Of a DNA stretch of 64,000 nucleotides, positions 9,617 through 19,300 are shown in pieces. The stretch spans positions 9,813,501 to 9,877,500 of the forward strand of contig JAFEKX020000001.1 in assembly GCA_016893485.2 (NCBI GenBank), given 5' to 3'. The notes under the pieces are model-generated. The model saw only the letters and a program-made list of their open reading frames with translations, had not been told where the DNA came from and did no database searches. The DNA comes from Streptomyces sp. P3 (lineage in GTDB: Bacteria > Actinomycetota > Actinomycetes > Streptomycetales > Streptomycetaceae). The position numbers were made by a program, and so were the translations under genes. Each line of letters opens with the position of its first letter. Within the stretch, counting starts at the first letter, position 1.

Positions 9617-9686
9617 AAGGTGCTCCTGGCGGGGTCGGGTCAGCGGGGTGTGAGCTTGAGGGTGGTCGCGCGGGCACTGTCGGCGG

Positions 9687-10013
9687 TCATCGGGGGACGT
9701 AGGCGCTGGCGGAGGCGTACTTGGTGCGGTAGGCGTCGTCGATCCGGTCGTTGAGCGCGCCGTCGCCGACCGGGGTGAAGGCGACGTCCTGTTCGACGGA
9801 GCCGCAGTGGACGTGCCCGGTGCCGCTGGTTTGTGCGGTGCGGAACCAGGCGCCGTCGGGGCCGTTGTAGGAACGCACGTAGAGGTCGTCGCCTTCGCGG
9901 ACCACCCAGATGGTGGTGGGGGTGCGCAGCCGGCCGTCGGCGCGCCGGGGCTGGATGTGCAGTTCCCCGGTGTGCTCGATGGTGTTCAGCTGATCGCTGG
10001 TCCAGTGCGTCAT
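9687..10013 (-). CDS. DUF2255 family protein
   Basis: ATG at 10013 overlaps the MFS stop codon (ATGA), and AAGGAG lies 11 bases upstream. 108 residues: MTHWTSDQLNTIEHTGELHI, TPTTIWVVREGDDLYVRSYN and GAWFRTAQTSGTGHVHCGSV match the split-barrel DUF2255 family, distant relatives of flavin/F420-dependent reductases. Ends in HRTKY-like DAYRTKYASASAYVPR. Probably a small cofactor-binding or accessory oxidoreductase, translationally coupled to the exporter before it. Confidence 0.85.
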   Translation of the reverse strand: MTHWTSDQLNTIEHTGELHIQPRRADGRLRTPTTIWVVREGDDLYVRSYNGPDGAWFRTAQTSGTGHVHCGSVEQDVAFTPVGDGALNDRIDDAYRTKYASASAYVPR

Positions 10014-11500
10014 CGCAGGGTCTCCTTCGGTGCGTGACCGGCTGGCCGCGGCAGGGCCGGCACGGGGGCGGGTGGTGTGGGGCGGCGGAGGTAGAGGCTG
10101 GCGGTGGCTGCGGCCAGGGTCGTCAGGGCGGCCAGGACGAGGCTGATGCGCAGGCCGTGCAGGAAGTGGTCCTGGTCGGCGATCAGGGCGCCGAAGATGG
10201 CGACGGCCAGCGCCCCGCCGAGTTGGCGGCTGGTGTTGAAGACGCCGCTGGCGGTGCCGGTCTGGTGGGCGGGGACGCTGTTGACGAGCAGTGCGGTGGC
10301 CGGGGGCATGGCCAGCGGGCCGCCCATGCCGACGGGGAGCATCAGCAGGGCCAGCGCCCATGTCGGCGTCCCGGCGGGGAGAAGGGCCAGCAGGAGCAGG
10401 CCGCAGGTCATCAGGAACATGCCGCAGGCGATCGGCGTTCGGGCTCCGAAGCGTTCGGCGGCGCGGGCGGAGAGCGGGTTGATGAACGCGGAGAGCACGG
10501 TCATGGGCACGAACGCCAGGCCGGTCGCCAGCGCGGACAGGCCCCGCTGCTGCTGGAGGTAGATGCTGAAGACGAAGACCATGCCGTAGAAGGCGGCCAT
10601 GAACGCGAACCCGGCGCCGCAGGAGATCAGCACGGTCCGCTGCCGCAGCAGTTCCAGGGGCACCATCGGGTGCCGGCCGCGGGCCTGGGCGCGGATGAAC
10701 ACCACGACGGCACCCGCGGTGAGCAGGGCCGCGGCCCAGACCCGGGGTGCGGTGAAGCCGGCCGAGCCGGCCTCGATCGCGGCGAAGGTGAGCGCGCCCA
10801 TTGCGAGGACCGCGCTGATCTGCCCGGTGATGTCGAAGGGCACGAGGCGGCGCGGTGAGCGGGCGGCGAAGGCCAGCAGCACCAGCGCGACGACGCCGAC
10901 GGGCAGGTTGATGAAGAAGATCATCCGCCAGCTGATCAGGCTGGCGGCGCCGCCGGCGACCGGTCCGGCGGCGGAGGCGACCGCGCCGCCCACCGCCCAC
11001 AGCGCCACCGCCCGGCCCCGTTTGACCGGGTCGGTGTACGCCTCGCGGATCAGGGCCAGGCTGGTGGGCATCATCGCCGCCGCTCCAGCCCCCTGCACCA
11101 GGCGTGCCCCGACCAGGGCGGGCAGGTTCGGGGCCAGCCCGCAGGCGGCGGACGCGGCGACGAACACCACCAGCCCGATGCCGAAGGCACGGCGGGCCCC
11201 GACGCGGTCGGACAGGGAGCCGGCCGACAGCAGCAGAGCGGCGAACATCAGGGTGTAGCCGTCGACGACCCACTGCAGGCCGGTCATCCCGCCGCCGAGG
11301 TCGGTACGGATGGAGGGTAGGGCGACGTTGACGACCAGCGCGTCCAGGGTGATGACGAAGAACCCCAGCAGTGCTGCCGCCAGCGCCGCACCGGCCCGCA
11401 CCCGCCGCGACCGGTCGTGGTCCGGCTGTCCGATGACCGGGTCGGAGCCCGTGGGGGTGGTCGGGGTGCAGTGGCGTGGGATGGAAGGACCCTTCTGCAT
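10010..11500 (-). CDS. MFS drug:H+ antiporter, DHA2 (EmrB/QacA) type
   Basis: ATG 11500. 496 residues with about 14 predicted membrane helices. After a hydrophilic N-terminus it reads LLGFFVITLDALVVNVALPS (DHA2 motif D1: LDxTVVNVALP, here LDALVVNVALP), GSLSDRVGARRAFGIGLVVF (motif A), and AVGGAVASAAGPVAGG (motif C, antiporter signature). Exports hydrophobic compounds by proton exchange. Overlaps DUF2255 by 4 bp (ATGA) and follows an SDR gene by 53 bp. Intact, in contrast to its neighbours. Substrate unknown; the divergent-regulator context suggests an inducible toxic compound. Confidence 0.9.
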   Translation of the reverse strand: MQKGPSIPRHCTPTTPTGSDPVIGQPDHDRSRRVRAGAALAAALLGFFVITLDALVVNVALPSIRTDLGGGMTGLQWVVDGYTLMFAALLLSAGSLSDRVGARRAFGIGLVVFVAASAACGLAPNLPALVGARLVQGAGAAAMMPTSLALIREAYTDPVKRGRAVALWAVGGAVASAAGPVAGGAASLISWRMIFFINLPVGVVALVLLAFAARSPRRLVPFDITGQISAVLAMGALTFAAIEAGSAGFTAPRVWAAALLTAGAVVVFIRAQARGRHPMVPLELLRQRTVLISCGAGFAFMAAFYGMVFVFSIYLQQQRGLSALATGLAFVPMTVLSAFINPLSARAAERFGARTPIACGMFLMTCGLLLLALLPAGTPTWALALLMLPVGMGGPLAMPPATALLVNSVPAHQTGTASGVFNTSRQLGGALAVAIFGALIADQDHFLHGLRISLVLAALTTLAAATASLYLRRPTPPAPVPALPRPAGHAPKETLR

Positions 11501-11553
11501 GGTCGTTGCGCCGCCCCGCAGGGCGGCTCGCCCTTTCTGGTGGGGGTGTGGTG

Positions 11554-12324
11554 TCACTGGGCGACGTAGCCGCCGTCGACCGGCAGCACGGCTCCGACGA
11601 CGAAGCTGGCGCCGGGGCTGCACAGCCACAGCACGGCGGCGGCGATCTCCTCGGCCCGGCCCAGGCGGCCGATGGGCTGGCCGGCTTCGGCCTGGAGCCG
11701 GTCGAGTTCTCCCTTGGCGATCATGCTGGCGACCATGGGGGTGTCGATGGTGCCGGGGCAGATGGTGTTGATCCGCACGCCGCGCGGCGCGTATTCCAGG
11801 GCGGCGCTGCCGCTGAGGCCGATCACGCCGTGCTTGGAGGCGTGGTAGGAGGCCCGGCCGGGGATGCCGACCAGGCCGCCCAGGGAGGAGCAGTTCACGA
11901 TGGCGCCGCTGCCCTGGGTGCGCATCTGGCGCAGTTCGTGCTTCATGCACGCCCACACGCCGCGCAGGTTGATCGCGTTGACCGTGTCGAAGACGGACGC
12001 TTCCTCGTCGGCGGCGTCGCTCGGCGGGATCTGGATGCCGGCGTTGTTGAATGCCATGTCCAGGCGTCCGAACGCCGCCACGGTCTGCCCGACCATCGCG
12101 GCGACCTGGTCCTCGTCGGTGACGTCGCAGGTGACGGCCAGGACCTGATGGCCCTGGGCGCGCAGTTCGCGCGCCGCGTCGTCAAGGGCCTGGTCGTCGA
12201 CGTCGGCGAGGGTGACGGCGGCTCCGGCCTGGGCGAACGCCGTCGCGGCGGCGCGGCCCATCCCGGAACCCGCACCCGTCACGAGCGCGACCTGGCCGGC
12301 GAAGTCATAGGTCGGGTTCATCAC
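11554..12324 (-). CDS. Classical SDR oxidoreductase (3-oxoacyl-ACP reductase type)
   Basis: ATG 12324 (MMNPTYDFAGQVALVTGAGS). 256 residues with all classical SDR elements: TGAGSGMG nucleotide-binding loop, DVT at residue ~65, NNAG at ~91, catalytic Ser in NCSSLGG, Tyr-Lys in SYHASKHGV, and PGTIDTP after it. Ends VVGAVLPVDGGYVAQ. Uses NAD(H) or NADP(H) on an alcohol/ketone. Part of the run with ADH and MFS. No frameshift. Confidence 0.9.
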   Translation of the reverse strand: MMNPTYDFAGQVALVTGAGSGMGRAAATAFAQAGAAVTLADVDDQALDDAARELRAQGHQVLAVTCDVTDEDQVAAMVGQTVAAFGRLDMAFNNAGIQIPPSDAADEEASVFDTVNAINLRGVWACMKHELRQMRTQGSGAIVNCSSLGGLVGIPGRASYHASKHGVIGLSGSAALEYAPRGVRINTICPGTIDTPMVASMIAKGELDRLQAEAGQPIGRLGRAEEIAAAVLWLCSPGASFVVGAVLPVDGGYVAQ

Positions 12325-12378
12325 TCCTCCTCCCCACAGGCCGAGAGCCAGTGGAATTGATCGTGCGACTGCGGTCGG

Positions 12379-13411
12379 TCAGGGTGTGAGCAGGGTTTTT
12401 GATGGCGCGGCGCTCGTCCATGGCCTTGTAGCCCTCGGCGACCTGCTCCAACGGGAGGGTCAGGTCGAAGACCTTGCCGGGGTTGATCCGGCCGGACAGG
12501 ACCCGGTCGATCAGGTCCGGGAGGAACTCGCGTACCGGCGCCGGTCCGCCGCGCAGGGCGACGTGAGAGTAGAAGAGCTCCTCGCCGTCGATGGCGACAG
12601 CGTGCGGAACGCCGACGAAGCCGACGTTCCCGCCGGGGGCGGGTGGAGCGCAGCGCCTGGTGCATCGACTCGCTGGTACCCACGCACTCCAGGACCCGGT
12701 CGGCGCCGATCCCGCCGGTCATCTCCTTGATCCGGGCCACGCCCTCCTCGCCGCGCTCGGTGACGATGTCGGTGGCGCCGAACTCGCGCGCCAGCTTCTG
12801 CCGGCTCTCGTGCCGGGACATCGCGATGATCCGGGCCCAGTTCGGTCGCGCCCAGTTCCTTCGCGGCGATCACCGCGCACAGGCCGACCGCCCCGTCACC
12901 GACCACGACGACGGTGTCGCCGGGCCGCACCTCGGCGGCCACGGCCGCGTACCAGCCGGTGCCCATCACGTCGGAGCAGGCCAGCAGGCTGGGGATGTAC
13001 TCCTGGGCGGGCGGCTCGGGGGTGGCGACTAGGGTGCCGTCGGCCAGCGGGATGCGGATGTACTCGGCCTGGCAGCCGCCCGCGCCGACGAACTCGCGGT
13101 GCAAGCAGTTGGACTGGTAGCCGTTGCGGCAGTTGGCGCATGTGTTGTCGCAGGCGAAGAACGATCCGACGACGAACTGGCCGGGCCGGATGGTTTTCAC
13201 ATCACTGCCGACCTCTTCGACGACACCGACGTACTCGTGGCCGAACGGGGTGGGCTGCTCGACGGGGTTGATCCCCGGTAGTCCCACAGGTCCGAACCGC
13301 ACACACAGGTCGCGGTGGTCTTGATGATCGCGTCGGTCGGGTCGATGATCTTCGGGTTGTCGCGCTCCTCGAAGCGCACGTCTCCGGGGCGTGGATGACT
13401 GCTCCGCGCAT
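12379..13411 (-). pseudogene. Zinc-dependent alcohol dehydrogenase (MDR family), several frameshifts
   Basis: ATG 13411 (MRGAVIHAPE). Recognisable in order: TTATCVCGSDLWDYRG (catalytic-zinc Cys), GHEYVGVVEEVGSDV (GHE), ACDNTCANCRNGYQSNC (four structural-zinc Cys), VVVVGDGAVGLCAVIAAKEL (Rossmann loop), then MSRHESRQKLAREFGATDIV and GADRVLECVGTSESMHQALR. At least five frame changes (about 13390, 13290, 12850, 12660, 12410); the last is consistent with one extra A in a run of five, and removing it gives the terminal KTLLTP and TGA at 12379. About 344 residues, normal size. It lies between the SDR and cupin genes. Confidence 0.8.
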
Positions 13412-13510
13412 GGTGCTGTCCTTTTCTGTCGCGGTGGTGAAGGTGATCACTGCCCAGGCGGCGCACCGGCCCGGTGCTCCGGGGCGGCCGGGAGCCCGTC
13501 CGGGGTGCTG

Positions 13511-13924
13511 CTACTTGCCGATGGATGCCAGGGCGGCGGCGTACTGCTCGTCGGTGACCGGCTCCAGCCAGGTGGTGCCGTCACCGCTCTCGTCGCCGAC
13601 GAGCATGGCGACGTGGGCCATGAGGGTGGTGTCGGTGGCGCCGTGCCAGTGCTCCTCACCGGGTAGGCACTTGACCGTCTGCCCGGCGCTCGCCCGCACC
13701 ACGCTGCCGTCACGGGTGCCGACCATGCCGATACCGTCGGTGATGTAGAGGGTCTGGCCCTTGACGTGGGAATGCCAGTTGGTGCGGGCACCGGGGGTGA
13801 AGCGCACCAGCGAGGACGCCAGACGGGCCGGATCGGCGGGGGCCTCGATCGGGTTGAGATAGACATCGCCGGTGAAGCGCTCGGCCGGAGCCTTGACGGT
13901 GTCGGTGAAGGTGATGTGTTCCAT
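13511..13924 (-). CDS. Cupin-domain protein, (R)-mandelonitrile lyase-like
   Basis: Start taken at ATG 13924 (MEHITFTDTVKAPAERFTGD); a GTG/ATG 15 bases upstream is also open. 137 residues. Cupin motif 1 is TNWHSHVKGQTLYITDGIG and motif 2 is CLPGEEHWHGATDTTLMAHV, together giving the His triad plus Gln/Glu for a metal. Similar to bacterial cupin-type hydroxynitrile lyases and the cupin/CMD pair common in actinobacteria. Followed by ADH and preceded by a CMD-family gene (58-bp gap). Confidence 0.85.
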   Translation of the reverse strand: MEHITFTDTVKAPAERFTGDVYLNPIEAPADPARLASSLVRFTPGARTNWHSHVKGQTLYITDGIGMVGTRDGSVVRASAGQTVKCLPGEEHWHGATDTTLMAHVAMLVGDESGDGTTWLEPVTDEQYAAALASIGK

Positions 13925-13982
13925 GACTCGTTTCCTCAATCTCCTGGTCAGCCGATAGGGGGAGGCTCGTTCGTCTTCTCGG

Positions 13983-14312
13983 TCAGGAGCCCGAGCTCTC
14001 GCGTACCTCGGCGATCTTCTTGAGCTGGGTCACTGCGCTCATGGCGTTGGGCCATCCGGCGTAGAACGCCAGGTGCGTGATCGCCTCCGACAGCTCCTCC
14101 ACGCTCAGACCGTTGTCCAGAGCCAACCCCAGGTGGTAGCCAAGCTGCTCGCCGCGGTACAGCGCGGCCAGCACGCTCACGGTCACCAGGCTCCGGTCCC
14201 GCGGCGACAGTCCGGGACGCTGCCAGATGTCACCGAACAGGACCTCGTCGCTGACCTCGACGAGCTTCGGCGCAATGCCGGCCAGTTCCTGAGGCGCGGA
14301 CATCTTCGGCAT
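13983..14312 (-). CDS. Carboxymuconolactone decarboxylase family protein
   Basis: ATG 14312. 109 residues. RPGLSPRDRSLVTVSVLAAL and LSEAITHLAFYAGWPNAMSA are the two conserved blocks of CMD proteins. The CxxC of AhpD-type peroxidases is absent, so it belongs with the decarboxylase-like branch. First gene of the minus-strand run; 206 bp of DNA separates it from the divergent XRE gene at 14519, where the shared regulatory region must lie. Confidence 0.88.
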   Translation of the reverse strand: MPKMSAPQELAGIAPKLVEVSDEVLFGDIWQRPGLSPRDRSLVTVSVLAALYRGEQLGYHLGLALDNGLSVEELSEAITHLAFYAGWPNAMSAVTQLKKIAEVRESSGS

Positions 14313-14518
14313 GGGATGACTCCTCGATCAAACGGGACGAACCGGTCAGGACCACTGTGTGGCCCAGGCGGCTATCCGGCAGCCGCCGCCGCCCGCAGCC
14401 CGGTCGGCCCGGGCTCGCTGATATCGAGGAAACCGCAGATCAAAGGGTGGGGAGGGTCTGTGGTGCCAGGTACTGACAGAGCCCCCACGGGCGCGCGGCC
14501 CGGCCTAGCCTGGAATGT
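14313..14518. promoter_or_regulatory. Divergent promoter region between CMD-led operon and XRE regulator
   Basis: The 206-bp gap serves two diverging transcripts. On the plus strand TAGCCT at 14506-14511 stands 7 bases ahead of the GTG start at 14519, the spacing of a -10 box for a leaderless mRNA, common in Streptomyces. No convincing -35 at 17-19 bp was found, so activation or an unusual sigma factor is possible. The regulator is expected to bind here (inference). Confidence 0.4.
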
Positions 14519-15416
14519 GTGAGTACCGAAAGCGACATCCGCGAATTTCTGGCCTCCCGACGCGCCAAGATCACCCCAGCGCAGGCCGGGCTGCCCGCCT
14601 ACGGCGGCAACCGTCGCGTGCCCGGCCTGCGCCGGGAGGAAGTCGCCCTGCTCGCCGGCGTCAGCATCGACTACTACGTGCGCCTGGAGCGCGGCCACCT
14701 CGCCGGCGCCTCCGAGGAGGTCCTCGACGCCGTCGCAGGCGCCCTCCAGCTCGACGACGCCGAACGCGCCCACCTCCACGACCTGGCCCGCGCCGCCGCC
14801 AGACGGCCCGCCCGCCGCACCAAGCGCGCCCGCGGGCCGCTCCCGGACAGTGTCCTGCGCGTCCTGCGCTCGATGACCGACTCCCCGGCCTTCATCCGCA
14901 ACGGCCGCCTGGACATCCTCGCCACCAACCCTCTTGGCCGCGCCCTGTACGCACCCCTGTACCCCGACGCTGCCGCCGCGACGGTCAACATCGCCCGCGC
15001 CCAGTTCCTCGACCCCGCCGGCCGCGACTTCTTCCCCGACTGGGAGATCTCCGTGAACACCACCGTCGCCCTGCTGCGCACCGAAGCCGGACGCGCCCCC
15101 ACGACACCGACCTCACCGGCCTCATCGGCGAACTCGTCACCCGCAGCGAAGAGTTCCGCACCGCGTGGGCCAAGCACAACGTGCGCCTGCACCACACCGG
15201 CCGCAAGTCCTTCCACCACCCCGCGGTCGGGAAGATCACCCTCGACTTCGACGCCATGGAGCTACCCGCCCAGCCCGGACTCACCCTGACCGCCTACAGC
15301 GCCGCCCCGGCACCCCCGACCACGACACCCTCCAGCTCCTCGCCACCTGGGCCGCCACCGAGCAGGTCCAGCCCGCTCGTGATTCCACCGCCGCCTCCAG
15401 CCAAAAGGACCGGTAG
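14519..15416 (+). pseudogene. XRE-family regulator with MmyB-like domain, two frameshifts
   Basis: GTG 14519. Residues 1-80 form the helix-turn-helix (EEVALLAGVSIDYYVRLE), then DSPAFIRNGRLDILATNPLG and FLDPAGRDFFPDWEISVNTT of the MmyB-like ligand domain. The frame changes near 15100 (continuing DLTGLIGELVTRSEEFRTAW and KSFHHPAVGKITLDFDAMEL) and near 15310 (DHDTLQLLATWAATE), ending TAG at 15416. ~298 residues, full length. Same family as the partial gene at 1-487. Transcribed away from the CMD-cupin-ADH-SDR-MFS run, so it is its likely repressor. Confidence 0.8.
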
Positions 15417-15554
15417 GGCCGGCATCCTCGTAAAGCGCAGCGTCATGGCGGGGACATCGGCCAGCGCGCTGCGCCCGACAAAGGACGATGGCCGTAGTAA
15501 CTGTCGGTCATGGTGTAGACACCTCCGGAGCCGATGCTCGCGATGCCCGGTCGC

Positions 15555-15880
15555 TCAGTGCTCACCGAAGAAGATCTCGTGTACTTCGCGGACTGCGTAG
15601 TAGACAAGGACGTATCCGGCCAGTGGATCCGCCCTCCACCAGCCCGCAAGTGCGTTGAGGACGAGCCCAACCAGGACAGCCGATGCGAGCAGGCCGTCGA
15701 TCAGCGTGACGCGGCCCTCCGTCGTTAGTACCGGGTTGTCCAGCGCGGCACCGGTGTGTGCCTTGCCCGCGGCGAGGGCGAACATCACCGCGGCAGTGAC
15801 AGCGGTCCAACAGCTCCAGCCGGATGCGTCGGCCGTACGCGTCGGTCTTGGGCATGTCCGCCACCGTCATGAGCCGATCG
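15555..15880 (-). pseudogene. Cation-efflux (CDF-like) transporter remnant
   Basis: The minus strand reads DAYGRRIRLELL, shifts frame near 15805, and continues WTAVTAAVMFALAAGKAHTG, TEGRVTLIDGLLASAVLVGL and GWWRADPLAGYVLVYYAVRE to a stop at 15555. Two or three membrane helices and the ADPLAG motif resemble the C-terminal membrane half of cation-diffusion-facilitator-like proteins. The Asp-rich metal helix pair of the N-terminal part is missing, so this is a truncated copy. Confidence 0.5.
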
Positions 15881-16345
15881 GCGTGAGCGTGAGCAGAAGG
15901 GAAGGTCTGGGATCGCACAATCTGTTTCATAAGGTGCCTCATTGTGCAAAACGAGAGCCTCCACCCAAGACCCGCCCACACCGGACGACAACCCTCATGC
16001 ACCCCTCCGGCCACTGTGCCGACAGACGCAAGGGACAAACGGTCCCCCCTCGCCCATGGGTTGATGGCGATCGTTGAAAATAACCGCCCCCGGCTCGGGG
16101 GTGATCCCACAGCTGCTCAGTGGATCTCCCCACTCATAGGAAACCTGGCCTGCGGACGGTGCCGCGTGGGTGCAGCTACTGTGAGGCTAAAAGGGGCCCT
16201 CGGTAATCTTGCAGCCCCTCGGCGAGGGTGTCGGAGGGACATAACGGCTTGGGGAACGCCGATACGGCTGACAGGTCAGTGCCCCATCATCGGCCTGTGA
16301 CCGCCTCAGAGCCCACTCGCTTCGCCAGCGCCTGCGGGAGTCGAC
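15881..16345. other. Intergenic region upstream of the WD40-KAP gene
   Basis: 465 bp without a convincing gene. It contains TTGAAAATAACC (16074-16085) directly followed by a hairpin CCCCCG-GCT-CGGGGG (16087-16101). A very similar unit, TTGAAAATGGCC plus CCCCC-N5-GGGGG, occurs at 20560-20587. The promoter of the WD40-KAP gene is expected in the right half; GGGAG lies 8 bases before its ATG. Confidence 0.4.
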
Positions 16346-19300
16346 ATGGCTGATGCAGAACGCTGGACGGCGGTTCCCCTGGGGCAGCCCCTAACCAGCC
16401 CTGACGGCCCAGTGTGGTCGATGGCCTGGGCTGTCATTGACGACACACCCGTTCTGGCCACCGGAGGCCACGACGGGTCGGTGCGGCTGTGGGACGTGCG
16501 CGACCCCGCCGCACCCGCCCCGCTCGGGCAGCCCCTAACCGGCCACAGCAGCTCGGTGGAGTCGGTGGCGTGGGCGGTCATCGAGGGCAGGCCCGTCCTG
16601 GCCACCGGCAGCTTTGAGGGTTCGGTGCGGCTGTGGGACGTGCGCGACCCCGCCGCACCCGCCCCGCTGGGCCAGACCGGCCACAGCAGCCCGGTGCCGT
16701 CGGTGGCGTGGGCGGTCATCGACGACACGCCGGTCCTGGCCACCGGCGACGACGGTTCGGTGCGGCTGTGGGACCTGCGCGATCCCGCGGCGCCCGTCCC
16801 ACTTGGTCGGCCTCTGACCGGCCACGGCCGTCCGGTGTGGTCGGTGGCCTGGGCGGTCATCGGGGACAGGCCCGTCCTGGCCACCGGCAGCGGCCACCAC
16901 GACCTGGCCACCGGCGACGACGGTTCGGTGCGGCTGTGGGACGTGCGCGACCCCGCCGCACCCGCCCCGCTGGGCCAGACCGGCCACAGCAGCCCGGTGC
17001 GGCCGATGGCGTGGGCGGTCATCGACGACACACCGGTCCTGGCCACCGGCGACGACGGTTCAGTGCGGCTGTGGGACCTGCGCGACCCCGCCGCACCCGC
17101 CCAGCTCGGGCAGCCCCTAACCGGCCACAGCAGCTCGGTGGAGTCGGTGGCGTGGGCGGTCATCGAGGGCAGGCCCGTCCTGGCCACCGGCAGTTTTGAC
17201 GGTTCGGTGCGGCTGTGGGACGTGCGCGACCCCGCCGCACCCGCTCCGCTGGGCCAGCCCTTGACCGGCCACAGCAGCCCGGTGCGGTCGATGGCGTGGG
17301 CGGTCATCGAGGGCAGGCCCGTCCTGGCCACCGGCAGCGGAGACAGCAGGGTGCAGCTAGACGGCACGTTGCGGACAGACGGTTGGGTGCGGCTGTGGGA
17401 GGTGGTGGAGGACCGGCCGGTGGAGCGGCTCCCCACCTACCGTTCCGATGCGACATCGACGGGCGATGACCTGTCCCGGGCCGACGAGGCCCGCGCGCTT
17501 GCGGAGCTGGTGACCTCCCGCTCGGCAAGGCCGCCGCTGGCGGTGGGACTGTTCGGTGACTGGGGCGAGGGCAAAAGTCACTTCCTGGAACTGATGCAGC
17601 AGCAGGTCATATCGGTAGCTCGGCCGAGCAACCCTCTGGCCCACCACGCGGTGCGCCAGGTGCGGTTCAACGCCTGGCACTACGCCGAGACCGGGCTCTG
17701 GGCCAGCCTGGTCGCCGAGCTCTTCACCCAACTCGCCGCCGCCCCCACTCAGGACAACGGCACTACGCAGCGCGAGCTCGCGACTGTCGGCGGAGCTCGT
17801 TGCCCAGCGCGAGCTCCCGCGCCGGCTTCGGGCCGCGCGCCAGCGCCGCGACCAGCTCCAGGCGGCACTGACCACCCGGGGATCGCGCTGGTCCCAGCTG
17901 TCCGAGGAGCAGCGCCTGGACTGGGCGGCGGTGGTCGGGGACACCGGGGAGCCCGGGGAGCTGTACGAGCGGATGCGCGGCGGGGGCCAGCTGGTGCGTG
18001 GGATGATGCGCGCCGGGTTGCGGCTGGTGCGGAGCAATCCGCGCAGTGTCGTCGGGGGCTTCCTGCTGTCGGTCCTGGTCCTGGCGGTGATGTCGGCGGG
18101 GGTGATCTGGGGCCGCCGGTGTGGGCTCGCCTGGTGGCCGGGCTGCCGGCGCTGGCCTACATCGGATTCCTGCTGGGCAAGGTGCGCCAGGCGAAGGAGA
18201 TGGGCAATCCGGTCAGTGAACGGTTGCAGGCCGTCGTTGATGGGTGGCGGGACCGGCTGCAGACGGCAGCCGACGTCGCGGCGGGGGAAGTGGCCGCGCT
18301 GGAGCGAGAGGTGCGGGATCTGACCGCCGCGGGCCAGTTGGCCGGGCTCGTCTCCGAGCGTGCAGCTGGCGGTGACTACCGCACCCACCTGGGGCTGATG
18401 ACGCAGATCCGCGAAGACTTCCAGCGTATGGCCGCCCTGCTTGCCGACGCGGGCAGCGGAGCGGGCGAGGCGGCCGAGGACGTCGCGGGCGACAGGCTCC
18501 CGGCGGTCGACCGGATCATCGTCTACATCGACGACCTGGACCGCTGCCCGCCGTCCCGGGTGGTGGAGATGCTCGAAGCCGTCCACTTGCTGCTGGCCGT
18601 GGATCTGTTCGTCGTGGTAGTCGCCATCGATCCGCGCTGGCTGCTGCGGGCCATCGCCGCGCATTACCGCGACATCCTGCACATCCCCGCCCCAGACACC
18701 CCGGGGCGCTCGAGGGCCTGGTGGACCCCGACGACGAGGAAATTTGGCAGTCCACTCCCGCCCAGTACCTGGAGAAGATCTTCCAGGTCGTCCTCACCCT
18801 GCCCGCTCTTGACACCGCCGGGTACCAGCGCATGCTCCGCTCCCTGGTGGGCACCCGCATCGACCAGAGCACCCCGCCTCCTTCCGCACCGACCGCCCCC
18901 GCCCCCGCCCCCGCTCCCGCGCCGGTCGCCCCCGCCGCCACCGCAGCAGCCCCCACCCCTCTGCCGTAGTCGACCCGCACGGACAGGGCGTCCACCTGCC
19001 TGCCCCGCGCGTCATCGAACGGGTCGACCCGCTGACCCTGGACCCCGGCGAGATCGCCCTGATGGACCTCCTGGGGCCCCCGCTCCTGGTCTCCACCCCT
19101 CGCGCCGTGAAACGCCTTGCCAACAGCTACGGCTTGCTCACCGCCCTGCGCCGTACCCAGCGCGCCCACGACTTGGCCGAACAACCCGCCACGACCGCGA
19201 CCTCAACTCCCTACCATCCCTACCGCGCCGGTCTGGTCCTACTGGCCGCCCTGGTCGCCTACCCCCAGCTGGGGCCGGCCCTGTGCCTGTACTTGCACCG

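Noticed and set aside
8373..9653. A 426-residue plus-strand frame opposite antiporter and SDR
   Set aside because: Ser/Arg-rich shadow frame of high-GC DNA; the minus strand has clear CPA1 and SDR motifs.
9687..11273. A 528-residue minus-strand frame covering both MFS and DUF2255
   Set aside because: It is the DUF2255 frame running backward through the MFS gene; only its last 108 codons, after ATG 10013, look like protein.
16420..17440. CRISPR-like array
   Set aside because: Repeats are 125-165 bp, in frame, and encode WD40 blades; there are no short repeats with unique spacers anywhere in the window.
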